A stretch of DNA of 64,000 bases from Candidatus Jettenia sp. (GTDB taxonomy: Bacteria > Planctomycetota > Brocadiia > Brocadiales > Brocadiaceae). Positions within the stretch are counted from its first letter, which is position 1; each line of letters begins with the position of its first letter. The position numbers and the translations under genes were made by a program. The stretch covers positions 2,261,659-2,325,658 of the forward strand of contig CP091278.1 in assembly GCA_021650895.1 (NCBI GenBank). The letters are read 5' to 3'. This document shows, piece after piece, positions 18,208 to 27,140 of this stretch. Under the pieces are notes generated by a model. The model had not been told where the DNA came from. It did not search any database and saw only the letters and a program-made list of their open reading frames with translations.

Positions 18208-18867
18208 ATGTTAAAAAATATCTTACTGGGTTTTACCTTGCTAGCCACGCCTTTTATTTCTCTCGCTTTTGCTGATACACAAGAAATTTCGGCATCGGTC
18301 CTATGGGAAAAGGGACTTGATGAAGCAATTGCTAAAGCAAAGACTACCGGAAAACCAATTCTTCTCGATATTTTTATGATTGGCTGAGCAAGCTGTGAAT
18401 CTTTGGATACCGTGACGTATCCTCATCCCGCAGTTATTGACTATATCAATAAACATTTTATTCCTGTACGATATAATATACAAACGAATCCAGATATTAA
18501 AAATAAATATCGGCTCCTCTGGGCACCAACGGTAATAGTTCTGGACTTGAACGGTACAGACTATCATCGGTTTAATGGCTTCTTACCACCCGAAGAATTT
18601 ATCCCTCAGCTAGAGTTCGGAATCGCTAAAATGGCTTTAGAAAAGCAAGATTTAAAGGCAGCAAAAACACAATTCATGAGCGTAGTGGGAAAATACCCGA
18701 AAAGCGATATTGCTCCAGAAGCTCAATATTGGGTTGGTGTTGTTGATTTTCAACTCACCAATGATGTAAGTACAGAAATCAATGCGTGGAAAAAAATACA
18801 AGAGTATTATCCGGGCAGCATATGGGCAAGGAAGGTGTCAGGGGCGATCTCATGTGAAAAGGAGTAA
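18208..18867 (+). CDS. Exported thioredoxin-like selenoprotein (in-frame UGA, UxxC motif)
   Basis: Read through a TGA at 18385-18387, this is a 219-residue protein. It has a signal peptide (cleavage after SLAFA, residue 22), a thioredoxin-like domain and a C-terminal helical TPR-like segment. The TGA is residue 60 in IGUASC, exactly where relatives have the first Cys of WCxxC. The frame continues unbroken with family sequence (TYPHPAVIDYINKHF, APTVIVLD) to the stop at 18867. A SECIS-like hairpin lies 17 bases downstream of the UGA. The start has AAAAGGAG eight bases upstream. Other genes here end in TGA, so TGA is not read as Trp. The alternative is a nonsense mutation or sequencing error. 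Confidence 0.8.
18405..18422 (+). promoter_or_regulatory. Candidate bacterial SECIS element
   Basis: GGATAC and GTATCC form a perfect 6-bp stem with loop CGTGAC. The loop begins 23 nt after the UGA (18385-18387) and has G at its second position. Bacterial SECIS elements typically have an apical loop 16-37 nt from the UGA with a G in the first two loop bases, so spacing, stem and loop all fit. Found by eye, not scored. Confidence 0.65.
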
Positions 18868-18984
18868 TAGGGTGTGATTATGCAAAATACAACAAGATAC
18901 AAGCTGTAAATCTAATATTAACAAAGAATCGGCTTTATTAAGTATCTTGAATTTATCCATTAATATCCTGTAAAATATTAAATT

Positions 18985-19392
18985 ATGGAAAAAATACTAT
19001 GGGGAGAAAGTTTTAGTGTCGGCGTTCGGGACCTTGATGAACAACATAAACAAATCATCATCATGGTAAACACCTTAATCGACATGAATGACACAAAAGT
19101 CGATTCAGAAATTATCTCGGATACATTAACAAAAATGACCCGATACGCCACTGATCATTTTAACAAAGAAGAACAATATATGCTCGAATATAGTTATCCG
19201 GAGTATTCATTACAAAAAAAACAACACCAGGAATTTAAGAGAAAAACCGTTGATTTTTGTATGGAAACGATGATCCACAATACGACGGTCCCGATAGCAA
19301 TATTCACGTATTTAAAATCGTGGTGGACGAACCATATACTGAAAGATGATATGAAGTACAAAAAGTTTTTCAACGAGAGAGGACTAAAGTAA
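18985..19392 (+). CDS. Bacteriohaemerythrin
   Basis: This single-domain, 135-residue O2-binding protein has the diiron ligands His21 (DEQH), His58 and Glu62 (HFNKEE), His81 (HQEF), His117 and Asp121 (HILKD). It has no signal peptide or fused sensor domain. Such proteins bind O2 reversibly in the cytoplasm and may buffer or deliver it, or repair iron-sulfur proteins. It follows the selenothioredoxin gene by about 120 bp in the same direction and fits the oxygen-defence theme of the window. Confidence 0.92.
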   Translation: MEKILWGESFSVGVRDLDEQHKQIIIMVNTLIDMNDTKVDSEIISDTLTKMTRYATDHFNKEEQYMLEYSYPEYSLQKKQHQEFKRKTVDFCMETMIHNTTVPIAIFTYLKSWWTNHILKDDMKYKKFFNERGLK

Positions 19393-19422
19393 TTAAAATC
19401 AATTCCTGCATACCATAGTTGT

Positions 19423-19992
19423 TTATTTCTTCTCTATTTGGACAGTAACATTCGTCCCATTGGAAATAACATCAAACACGGGTGATAGTTTGCTTAATGC
19501 CTTTAGTCTTTCCACATTTTCAGCATCTGTCTTTACTTTAAAGTTAACCCGTATGTTTTCGTAACCTTTCCTAACTTCATTTGATAACCCCAAAAAGCCC
19601 CGAAGGTCAATATCGCCCTCCAGCTCCGATTCTATCTCATCCAATTTAATACCCCGAATAGCAGCATGGTAGACCATAGTCGAAGTCAGACAGGCTGCCA
19701 GTGCATTAAGAAGGTGTTCTACAGGATTAGCGCCAAGATCTTCTCCTGCAAGAACGGGGGGTTCGTCTGCCTCTAAGGTAAACGGTTTATTGTGAGGGAT
19801 TTTTTTATTAGCACCGCAAAAATCTTTGACAGTCGAGCGGTTATGACCACCATTGATCCATTTGTTATTTATATGAAATTTGAATTTAGCAAGCTCAGGA
19901 TTGCCTTTTATAGCATTGACCGTATCTTCAATCATGCTAACGTTTACTCCATTTATTAATTTTTGCTCTGATATGGTTTTTTGTTCTGTCAT
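19423..19992 (-). CDS. OsmC family protein
   Basis: This 189-residue protein has the OsmC/Ohr fold. A conserved Cys lies in LAACLTSTMVYHA near residue 101, after GANPVEHLLNAL. The second Cys of true peroxidases in this family is not obvious, so it may belong to the broader OsmC-like (YhfA) group rather than being an organic hydroperoxide reductase. The N-terminal half is longer than usual, with a segment like NKWINGGHNRSTV. It is transcribed toward haemerythrin, with its own leader. Confidence 0.85.
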   Translation of the reverse strand: MTEQKTISEQKLINGVNVSMIEDTVNAIKGNPELAKFKFHINNKWINGGHNRSTVKDFCGANKKIPHNKPFTLEADEPPVLAGEDLGANPVEHLLNALAACLTSTMVYHAAIRGIKLDEIESELEGDIDLRGFLGLSNEVRKGYENIRVNFKVKTDAENVERLKALSKLSPVFDVISNGTNVTVQIEKK

Positions 19993-20286
19993 CTTAGCTT
20001 ACCTCCTAAATTGTAAAAATGAAACTCGGCTTCAGTGGCATGAGAATGCCGTTTATTGAAAGTACTTGTTTAACCAAGCATGTGCTTTTTTCCCTGTTAC
20101 TGCGTCAAAGCGGATTTTTAGATAAGACATTTACTGAAGAGGTACTTCTCGTTTGCTGGCAATTACTCAGATTAATTTTTAAATTATCATGAATATCTGT
20201 ATGAATCAAATATATTTTATTTTTAATTATCACTCAGAATAAATGAGGCCTCCGGCTTTTTTCTTCATGAATGAACCATGATTGAA

Positions 20287-21582
20287 TCAGGCTAAGCCGT
20301 GAGGATGCCAACAGGCCATATGCGTAGCATGGGTTTTCAAATATGCCCCAGGCTTATAGAACGTATCATAAAATTCCAGATCCAAATGGTGTGCCTGCAG
20401 GTAGGTAATAACAAAGATCGATGGTACCGTACCCGGAAATTTGCCGAAAGTATCAAAGACATATTGGGCCTGCCAGGCCACACACTCCCTGAACTCCTCG
20501 CTGTGTACCTGGGCAGCAGATCGCACCTTCTTTGAATCTTTCCAGGGACCGGGTGTATCAGGATGAAATGGACCGCCTAGTCCGAATTTACGCCTACATA
20601 CCGCCTCTACGGCTGCACGCATATCCTGATAATGAGGAGGACAGAAACCTTCCATAACGCCCTCTAAGCCAGTAGGATTAGGATAAGGCCAGCGCTTATC
20701 TGAATCGTATCGAAATCCCAGGCCGAGAACACCTGCACTGCTGTTTGTACCAAGCACACTGAAGGGGTCAAGGCCATTGAACATCCAGCCTCCCAGACCC
20801 ATTGCCTGCAACATAAGGGTGCCAGCGTAGCAACTCGTCGACAGTTCAGCCGTGAGTTCGGCAAGGGACCATTGCTCCACAAACGTCAAAGGCCAGACAT
20901 TGTTTACGTCTACAATGTTTTTAAACCTTTCCACCCCTGGAATGGAACACCTATTTATATCATCCGTAAGGACGAGGCCATTTTGCAGCATATAGCAAAG
21001 AACGAGAAGAACATGCTGCGCGAGGTCTCCAACAGGGATAACGAGAAGCGTTCCCGGGTGATTGGCAACCCAGGTATTATGCGCCTCTGTATACGGTACT
21101 ACCGGTGGTAAGCCAAGCCGACCATCCTGAATTTTCCTGATGTGATTCCTAAGAACATGAAGAATTCCTTCGAGTTCAAGACTACCGTCCCCTTCCCTTT
21201 CAGCAAAGGCCGGGACATCACGGGCGTCCAGCACATACACTCCTTCGTCATCTGTGAAGAAAGTCGTGCTCGTATGAAAGCCCGCCGATGAAGGAAAGGT
21301 ACGGCCACCAGCCGCACCGGTATAATTTGAGAGAAACGGTGCATACCGCTGAGCACGGTAAATCATATCGTGCCAGCTTGTGTTGCTGCCGCATGCAGCC
21401 ACCACAAGAAGTTTCTCCAATTCAGAGAGAGGTACGGGGGAATGTCGTGACTTGTAAGCAAATACGCCATCAGGAATCTCCGCACTCAGAAAAAACCGCC
21501 GGGAACGGCGACCTAACAGGGCCTCAATGAGACCGAAACCAAGCATAGCCTGGAAACCTGGGGGTACAGTTGCTTTCTCCAT
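20287..21582 (-). CDS. Conserved hypothetical protein, possible nitroreductase-like fold
   Basis: This intact 431-residue protein has no firm assignment. The start RRSRRFF and PLSELEKLLVVAACG resemble the flavin-binding opening of nitroreductases. The end, FVITYLQAHHLDLEFYDTFY and HATHMACWH, is rich in His and looks like the hallmark of an uncharacterised family. No signal peptide or membrane segment is clear. Sampled lines are about 53 percent GC against about 40 percent around it, which suggests acquisition from another genome. AAGGAGG 10 bases upstream supports the start. Confidence 0.6.
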   Translation of the reverse strand: MEKATVPPGFQAMLGFGLIEALLGRRSRRFFLSAEIPDGVFAYKSRHSPVPLSELEKLLVVAACGSNTSWHDMIYRAQRYAPFLSNYTGAAGGRTFPSSAGFHTSTTFFTDDEGVYVLDARDVPAFAEREGDGSLELEGILHVLRNHIRKIQDGRLGLPPVVPYTEAHNTWVANHPGTLLVIPVGDLAQHVLLVLCYMLQNGLVLTDDINRCSIPGVERFKNIVDVNNVWPLTFVEQWSLAELTAELSTSCYAGTLMLQAMGLGGWMFNGLDPFSVLGTNSSAGVLGLGFRYDSDKRWPYPNPTGLEGVMEGFCPPHYQDMRAAVEAVCRRKFGLGGPFHPDTPGPWKDSKKVRSAAQVHSEEFRECVAWQAQYVFDTFGKFPGTVPSIFVITYLQAHHLDLEFYDTFYKPGAYLKTHATHMACWHPHGLA

Positions 21583-21885
21583 AAGAACCTCCTTTTCGTT
21601 TACTATTCACTTTTGGGATACTTAACATAAAACAGAGATTATGAAAAGCCATCTTCGAAGCTGAAGTATAGATCAATTGTTGGCAGTCCTTTAGCCTGTT
21701 ATTGAACCAAACTTCCTTTCATTAAAGTTGCTTATTGTTATATAACCTAGCAAATTGCTCACCAAAACAATATGGAATATCTGTATCATAAATTGGGAAA
21801 TTTACCTATTGTCTGATTATATCCCAGCTTTCACTGCTCTGTAAATTCTTGCTGTTGAGCTCGCTTTGCCAGGAATTTCAATTCT

Positions 21886-21961
21886 GTAGGGCAACCATTT
21901 AGGGTTGCTATCCTCGTGTACATATTCAGGCGGGGGCGGCAAGGCTAAAGCCTTGCCCTAC
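21886..21961 (-). repeat. Full copy of the GTAGGGCAA double-hairpin repeat
   Basis: GTAGGGCAACC starts one hairpin, GGCAAGGCTAAAGCCTTGCC makes the other, and CCCTAC closes the element, so its ends are inverted (GTAGGGCAA/TTGCCCTAC). It is inverted relative to the copies at 30.1 and 61.0 kb. Confidence 0.75.
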
Positions 21962-22112
21962 ATCTTACGAAGAGATAAAAGCCGCAGAAGACCTAATTAA
22001 ACTTTACATAACTACCATTGGTTTCAAGATATTTTGCATGATAAAATCGGCAAAAGATGATAAAATTCATTATATAATAAATAAGGCTGCCTTATGGCAG
22101 TAACAATACAGA

Positions 22113-22157
22113 GCAAGGCTTTAGCCTTGCCAGACAACCCCTAAAGGGTTGCCTTAC
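22113..22157 (+). repeat. Diverged copy of the GTAGGGCAA repeat
   Basis: The hairpins GCAAGGCTTTAGCCTTGC and CAACCCCTAAAGGGTTG are adjacent; the outer GTAGGG end is missing on the left. Confidence 0.65.
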
Positions 22158-22196
22158 ATAACGATAAACATTAAAACTATTACGAGGTAAAAAAAT

Positions 22197-22790
22197 ATGA
22201 GAAAAATAACTTCAATTCTTTTTATTACCATAATTACCTTTTCCGGATTTAGCTACGCCCAGGACTCTCCGAAAGCAGTAGTAGAGAAATACCTTGAGGC
22301 GGTAAGGAACAACAACTACGATACAGCCTATTCCTATATCTCTAAAACCGATACTACCATTATCGATTGGTTGGAGCTTATAAAATATGTAAGAAAGATA
22401 ACGCCACCAAAGCTAACGGAGGTTATTGATCTTGCCCATAGTGCAGTACAACAGGAGATAGTAGACGTATCAATACGTGATACTACCGCTCTCGTAAAAA
22501 CCCAGTCTATTGTTCCGGACATGGAAGAAACTCTGCGGGTTACGCAAGATCCTGAGGGTATAAAATTCCTTTTACAGCATGGTGGATTACCGGTAAAGGA
22601 AAAACCAGGAGAGTGCACATTAGTGATAGAGGACGGTAGTTGGAAGATTTCAAAGGTTAAGGGTGTTTCCTCAGATCAAGCAGCAGAGATTGCCACTGAC
22701 TTTGCTGAACTCATTCTGGGTAAGGATGAAGCTAAAACAATACGTGAAAAAATCAATGAATTCACGAGGAAACGAGAAGGGGGTATTTAA
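22197..22790 (+). CDS. Secreted DUF4878-like protein
   Basis: This 197-residue protein has a signal peptide (residues 1-21, ending SYA) and then the pattern SPKAVVEKYLEAVRNNNYDTAYSYIS, typical of NTF2-like DUF4878 domains. DGSWKISKV near residue 145 matches the end of that domain. The function is unknown; such proteins are periplasmic or surface-attached. It is monocistronic by appearance, with repeats on both sides. Confidence 0.65.
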   Translation: MRKITSILFITIITFSGFSYAQDSPKAVVEKYLEAVRNNNYDTAYSYISKTDTTIIDWLELIKYVRKITPPKLTEVIDLAHSAVQQEIVDVSIRDTTALVKTQSIVPDMEETLRVTQDPEGIKFLLQHGGLPVKEKPGECTLVIEDGSWKISKVKGVSSDQAAEIATDFAELILGKDEAKTIREKINEFTRKREGGI

Positions 22791-22798
22791 TTAGAGAA

Positions 22799-22831
22799 GT
22801 CCCCTCTTGGGAGGGGATTGAGGGGTGGGTA
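22799..22831. repeat. REP-like palindrome
   Basis: CCCCTCTTGGGAGGGG followed by ATTGAGGGGTGGGT. Related sequence occurs at 55.33-55.6 kb. Confidence 0.55.
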
Positions 22832-23064
22832 AATGGAGCATTTCTACTTAAGTTATCTGTAGTCTGGTTGAAGGCGTCCTGGATATTTTCAGTATGCTTA
22901 TAATGTAATAGGTTAAACAGTTCTGTCTCGTGCTCAGTCCTGACGGATATCACTATGCAACATTCCCGTTCCTGCTGATACTCAATTTAGTGTTTTGGCA
23001 CAGCTTTCTTCTTATGGTAATATTTTTTCACAGCAAAAATATAAAATAGCAAGTTAATAAAACT

Positions 23065-24699
23065 ATGTATGATTTAACAAAATTCGCCTTACAAGACATG
23101 ACAAATTGTGGAGATGCATTGCAGCAATTTGAGTCAAAAGCGAAGAACATAGAAGAATTAACCAGTTTGATGGTTCGCTATTTATATGACCATCTTATCG
23201 ATAAACAAGCAGGTGAAAAATCCTGCGCTCTCGTCCGTTTTTTCATGACATATCCTTACGCAAGCCTTGATAGTGAACTACGCCAATTGGCTGATAAGGC
23301 ACTCCATGGACAGACCGCTTCGCAAGAAATGAAATGCCTGATTCTTATGGCCACCGCGGGAATACAACCTGAATGGAATTCGATAAAGCTTTCGAAAGAA
23401 CACCAGGTACTTCCTCTGCTGAATGAGCACATGCTAAAGCAAAACCTGATGGTTTATCAATTTATTTATCAGCTAGGGATAGGTGTTACCAATATATTGA
23501 ATCCCGATCCAAATCTTGCGATTGAGTTAGAAAGTAAGATTTTCAATGTATACTATGTGCCTGACGCCATCGGAAGTCCTTATATTCCTGCTCAGCATGA
23601 ATTTGTAGTCCCATTCGGAATTAAGTCTGCATTGGGGTTTGGAGGTATGTTGCCTACGGGAAATTTATTTTCGTTGATTCTATTTTCTAAAACAAAGATT
23701 CCCCGTGATACCGCTGACATGTTCAAAAACATTGCATTGAATGTGAGGATGGCCGTATTGCCTTTTGTATCAGAAAAGATTTTTGTTATTGATAAAAACG
23801 AGATTACGGAGACAGAAAAGCTGAGATCGCTGATCGCAACACAATCGAACCTTCTGGAGATGTACAAAAAAACTGCCATTGAACAATCCAGACACATAGA
23901 AAGCACATCGTGGAATATTGCAAGATTTTTGGGAAATTTTACCAAAAAAGCATGGTTATATGTTTCTTTGGTATCTGTCTCTGCACTGTTTCTCTTTGTT
24001 CATTATCAGACACATATTGAATTTACCTTACATGTAGCAGCCATACCCCTTGAAATCCTGCTGGGCGCTTTGTTAATCGAAAAGTTACTGGAGAAAAAAG
24101 AGAAGACAGAGAAATTGAAAAAATTAATGCATGTAAAAGGTTACTTGTTCCGATCAAAGATGCGCAATCTCTTTCTGAATCACTTCCATGCGCTCAAATT
24201 TCCTATAATAACCATATCAAAAATCAAAAACGCAAGCATAGAAGAATTAAGACACATGCGCAATGATGCTCATCACATCGAATATATATCATTAGAAGCG
24301 ATGGAAGCTATCATTATGGAATATGTCTCAACGTATCATGTGTTTTATGAATTTATGGAGCGGGCAATATTCCGCGATATAGATTCCAACTTTGAGAACA
24401 TGATTTATATCTTGCACTTCATCGAAGATGTTAAATTATTCAAACAAACGAATCCAGACAAACTCTTCATTCACGAAGCACAAAAGCAGCGCTTGTTAAT
24501 GAAAAAGGTAAAAAAAATCTTAAGCGACGGTATCCTCAAATTTCTTGATTATATGATCGAGTTAAAAGAAAAAAATCCGGACATGTTCTATGAAATTTTG
24601 ACTGATTATGAGCTATCATACCAGAACAATATAACAAAGCATGAGTACACAAAAAACTCAAAGAATTTCACGGATGAGGCACTGAGTACAAATGTATAA
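23065..24699 (+). CDS. Membrane protein with sensor-kinase-type N-terminal domain, no kinase
   Basis: This 544-residue protein has an N-terminal domain of about 260 residues, with YVPDAIGSPYIPAQHEFVVPFG and GFGGMLPTGNLFSLILFSK. That domain resembles the GAF-like input domain found in front of hybrid histidine kinases in deltaproteobacteria and cyanobacteria. Two membrane helices follow (about 296-335), then a charged helical C-terminus. No histidine-kinase, GGDEF or output motif was found. Either the C-terminus is a new output module or it signals through a partner. The family resemblance is from memory. Confidence 0.6.
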   Translation: MYDLTKFALQDMTNCGDALQQFESKAKNIEELTSLMVRYLYDHLIDKQAGEKSCALVRFFMTYPYASLDSELRQLADKALHGQTASQEMKCLILMATAGIQPEWNSIKLSKEHQVLPLLNEHMLKQNLMVYQFIYQLGIGVTNILNPDPNLAIELESKIFNVYYVPDAIGSPYIPAQHEFVVPFGIKSALGFGGMLPTGNLFSLILFSKTKIPRDTADMFKNIALNVRMAVLPFVSEKIFVIDKNEITETEKLRSLIATQSNLLEMYKKTAIEQSRHIESTSWNIARFLGNFTKKAWLYVSLVSVSALFLFVHYQTHIEFTLHVAAIPLEILLGALLIEKLLEKKEKTEKLKKLMHVKGYLFRSKMRNLFLNHFHALKFPIITISKIKNASIEELRHMRNDAHHIEYISLEAMEAIIMEYVSTYHVFYEFMERAIFRDIDSNFENMIYILHFIEDVKLFKQTNPDKLFIHEAQKQRLLMKKVKKILSDGILKFLDYMIELKEKNPDMFYEILTDYELSYQNNITKHEYTKNSKNFTDEALSTNV

Positions 24700-24752
24700 G
24701 GCTGCTCAGAAGTGCTTTGTCAGATCGTATCTATTGAGTAAAGTAGCGATTT

Positions 24753-24821
24753 ACCCTCCTTATTTTGGAGACGCAAGATGTTGCGTCTCTACCCAATCCC
24801 GCAGGGATGTCATAATTATAG
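24753..24821 (+). repeat. Repeat module, inverted partner near 28.3 kb
   Basis: It includes the hairpin GAGACGCAAGATGTTGCGTCTC and the end AATCCCGCAGGGATGTCAT followed by AATTATAG. The same modules occur in inverted orientation at 28289-28357, in a different internal order. A related GAGACGCAAGATTTTGCGTC hairpin is in the 48 kb element. Confidence 0.7.
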
Positions 24822-24926
24822 AAAAAGGCCCTTCAACAAGGGGTGACATGGAATATCTGCGCTGAGATGTCATCCCTTCGGGGTTGAATGCGGTATATCC
24901 GGTTTCATACAGAGGGTACTACAGAA

Positions 24927-25541
24927 TCAACCAAAACTTACATACCCCTTTTCTTCAAGATAATTTAGTACAGCTCTCGTCGACTCTTCAATTGACATTT
25001 TTGATGTATCAATTGTTAGTTCAGGATTTAAGGGCTCCTCGTAGGGCGCTGATATGCCGGTAAATTCCTTAACTGTACCTTCACGTGCTTTTTTATAGAG
25101 CCCTTTTGTATCACGCTGCTCACAAACTTCAAGAGGGCATTTTATGTAGATCTCTATAAATTCTCCCTCTTTAAGCAGTTTCCTGGCGTTATCCCTATCT
25201 TGTCTGTATGGCGATATAAACGCTGTTATTGTTATTACATTCGCATCGGTAAATAGCTTTGCAACCTCGCCTATGCGGCGAATATTCTCAGAACGGTCTT
25301 CAGGCGAGAAACCAAGATTTTTATTCAAGCCATGACGTATATTATCACCATCGAGTATGTATGCCAGATGTTTATTCTCAACAAGGGCATGTTCAAGCTC
25401 AACAGCAATGGTTGACTTCCCTGACCCCGACAGACCCGTCAGCCATATGGTTACCCCTTTTTGCTTTAATAATTTTATTCTATCCTCTTTTGCAATCTTA
25501 CCGTGATGCCATTTAATATTGGTGGATTTTTGCACTGTCAT
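24927..25541 (-). CDS. cysC: Adenylylsulfate kinase
   Basis: This 204-residue APS kinase makes PAPS from adenylylsulfate and ATP. The P-loop GLSGSGKST is near residues 37-45; DGDNIRHGLNKNLGFSPEDR and ITAFISPYRQDR bind substrate; and the C-terminal lid ends with YEEPLNPELTIDTS. The length is normal for a stand-alone CysC, with no fused sulfurylase. It is divergent from aroB across a 470 bp gap. PAPS may feed sulfotransfer or sulfate reduction; no neighbour settles which. Confidence 0.93.
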   Translation of the reverse strand: MTVQKSTNIKWHHGKIAKEDRIKLLKQKGVTIWLTGLSGSGKSTIAVELEHALVENKHLAYILDGDNIRHGLNKNLGFSPEDRSENIRRIGEVAKLFTDANVITITAFISPYRQDRDNARKLLKEGEFIEIYIKCPLEVCEQRDTKGLYKKAREGTVKEFTGISAPYEEPLNPELTIDTSKMSIEESTRAVLNYLEEKGYVSFG

Positions 25542-26012
25542 ACCGTCTCCTTTTTTATATAGTAAACCGAAACTAACAGGGGAAATAATAGAGAACTGTT
25601 TTTTAAAATTTCTATATTATAAGAACCGATCTTGAAATGCAATTTTTTTCTCATTTACGCAGAATTATCTCAAATTTCTCTATGAAATCTCTCGTAAATG
25701 TTTTATTATTTTTTATCATTTATTTTTACTTTAGAAATCATAATATAGATAAATTCGATAGAATTACGGTATGCCATAGCTTATCTATCAAGGTATTGTT
25801 TAGTCAAGGGTGGCACTGACAAACTCTGTTTATCAGTGTGGTACTGAAACCCCTGAAACACGGACAAGCAAGCTTGTCCGTGCCACCCAAATACCGCTTA
25901 CTTACAATGAAAATTTCTATGCAATCAAAGTAATATTGAATAGTAAAAGAATAATTACTGGAGTTTTTTTGACTAAGTTATCTATAGAACCGGAAAATTA
26001 CTGGCAAATTTC
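25542..26012. other. Divergent cysC-aroB gap with a GTGGCAC repeat
   Basis: About 470 bp, AT-rich, with the palindromic element at 25808-25888. Small open frames here lack ribosome binding sites or overlap the repeat. Promoters for both genes are expected but none is convincing. Confidence 0.55.
25808..25888. repeat. GGGTGGCAC inverted-repeat element
   Basis: Ends GGGTGGCAC and GTGCCACCC are inverted copies. Inside are two hairpins, CACTGACAAAC...ATCAGTG and CACGGACAAGCAAGCTTGTCCGTG. The relatives are at 48279-48403 and 55443-55502. Confidence 0.7.
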
Positions 26013-27095
26013 ATGAAAACCATACGTGTAAATCTATCCGCTAACAGTTATAACATCTTTATAGACAAGGGTATCCTCAAAGGAATTGGAGACATTCTTA
26101 TCAAAGAGAAACAACCATGCAAAACCCTTCTTATTACTGACAAGAATGTCGGTAAGATTTACAGCCACATCGTAACCGAAAGTCTTGAACAGAATGGTTT
26201 CCATGTTAAGTCTGTCACCCTAACACCGGGGGAAGACCAGAAGTCCCTTGAAACAGCAATGATTCTCTATGAGGCGTGTTTTGATCATAAGCTCGACAGA
26301 AGTTCTCTTATCGTTGCTTTAGGTGGTGGCGTGGTAGGAGATATGAGCGGTTTCGTTGCTGCGACCTTTATGAGGGGTATCCCGTTCATTCAGGTACCAA
26401 CTTCACTTCTTGCGCAAGTTGATAGCAGTATTGGGGGGAAGGTGGCGGTAAACCACCCCAAGGGGAAAAACATGATAGGAAGCTTCTATCAGCCAATAGC
26501 TGTCTTTATTGATACAGAAACACTTTCAACATTACCGGCTATAGAGCTTGTAACAGGACTTGTGGAAGTTATTAAATATGGGGTTATTAAAGATGCAGAG
26601 CTTTTTGAGTATATAGAGAAATCCTTATATGAGATCCTGCAATTAGACCAAAAAGCCCTTCTGAAGATTATTGCCACATCCTGCCAAATTAAGGCAGATA
26701 TTGTAGCAGAAGATGAAAAAGAAAAACACGTTCGCGCCATATTGAACTATGGACATACCATTGGCCATGCCATTGAAGCGCTTACTCATTATAAAAAATA
26801 CAGGCATGGTGAAGCAGTCGCTATTGGCATGCTTTACGCCGCCAAGATTGCAGTTGAAATGGGATTGACAGGCGATACCGTATTTGAACGACAGCTTTCC
26901 TTAGTTAAAAGGCTGGGATTGCCGCTCTCTACAGGATTAAAACCAAAGGATATCATAAAAACACTGTATCTCGATAAAAAGGCTATGAGCGGAAAACTCC
27001 GCTTCATCCTCCCTACGAGAATCGGTGAAGTTATTATATCAGATCAGGTAACCGAAGAAATTTTGTCCCGCGTATTAACGAGTAATTTTGTGTAA
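26013..27095 (+). CDS. aroB: 3-dehydroquinate synthase
   Basis: This 360-residue enzyme carries out the second step of the shikimate pathway (DAHP to 3-dehydroquinate). NAD-binding GGGVVGDMSGFVAATFMRG is near residues 105-123, PTSLLAQVDSSIGGKVAVN near 130-148, and the metal-binding His in NYGHTIGHAIE near 250. The sequence is full length and intact. It is followed 45 bp later by dprA in the same direction, so the two are probably cotranscribed. Confidence 0.95.
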   Translation: MKTIRVNLSANSYNIFIDKGILKGIGDILIKEKQPCKTLLITDKNVGKIYSHIVTESLEQNGFHVKSVTLTPGEDQKSLETAMILYEACFDHKLDRSSLIVALGGGVVGDMSGFVAATFMRGIPFIQVPTSLLAQVDSSIGGKVAVNHPKGKNMIGSFYQPIAVFIDTETLSTLPAIELVTGLVEVIKYGVIKDAELFEYIEKSLYEILQLDQKALLKIIATSCQIKADIVAEDEKEKHVRAILNYGHTIGHAIEALTHYKKYRHGEAVAIGMLYAAKIAVEMGLTGDTVFERQLSLVKRLGLPLSTGLKPKDIIKTLYLDKKAMSGKLRFILPTRIGEVIISDQVTEEILSRVLTSNFV

Positions 27096-27140
27096 TCACG
27101 AATTCTCTATAATTCTGAACATCTCTCGAGAGGTTAAGCG

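Larger units (their letters stand above)
21583..22196. other. Gap with two GTAGGGCAA-type repeats
   Basis: About 610 bp between the orphan gene and the next plus-strand gene. It holds the repeats at 21886-21961 and 22113-22157 and otherwise AT-rich sequence. No gene was recognised. Confidence 0.6.

Noticed and set aside
18385-18387. Reading the in-frame TGA as Trp through a variant genetic code
   Set aside because: Several clear genes in the window end in TGA with a new gene beginning at once, for example at 17040 and 49249, so TGA is a normal stop.
20238-20253. AGGCCTCCGGCTTTTTT as an intrinsic terminator
   Set aside because: The stem is only five pairs with one wobble, and the T run is on the plus strand where no nearby plus-strand gene ends.
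25637-25819. 60-codon frame between cysC and aroB
   Set aside because: Low-complexity Phe/Ile-rich translation of AT-rich DNA running into the GGGTGGCAC repeat; no ribosome binding site.
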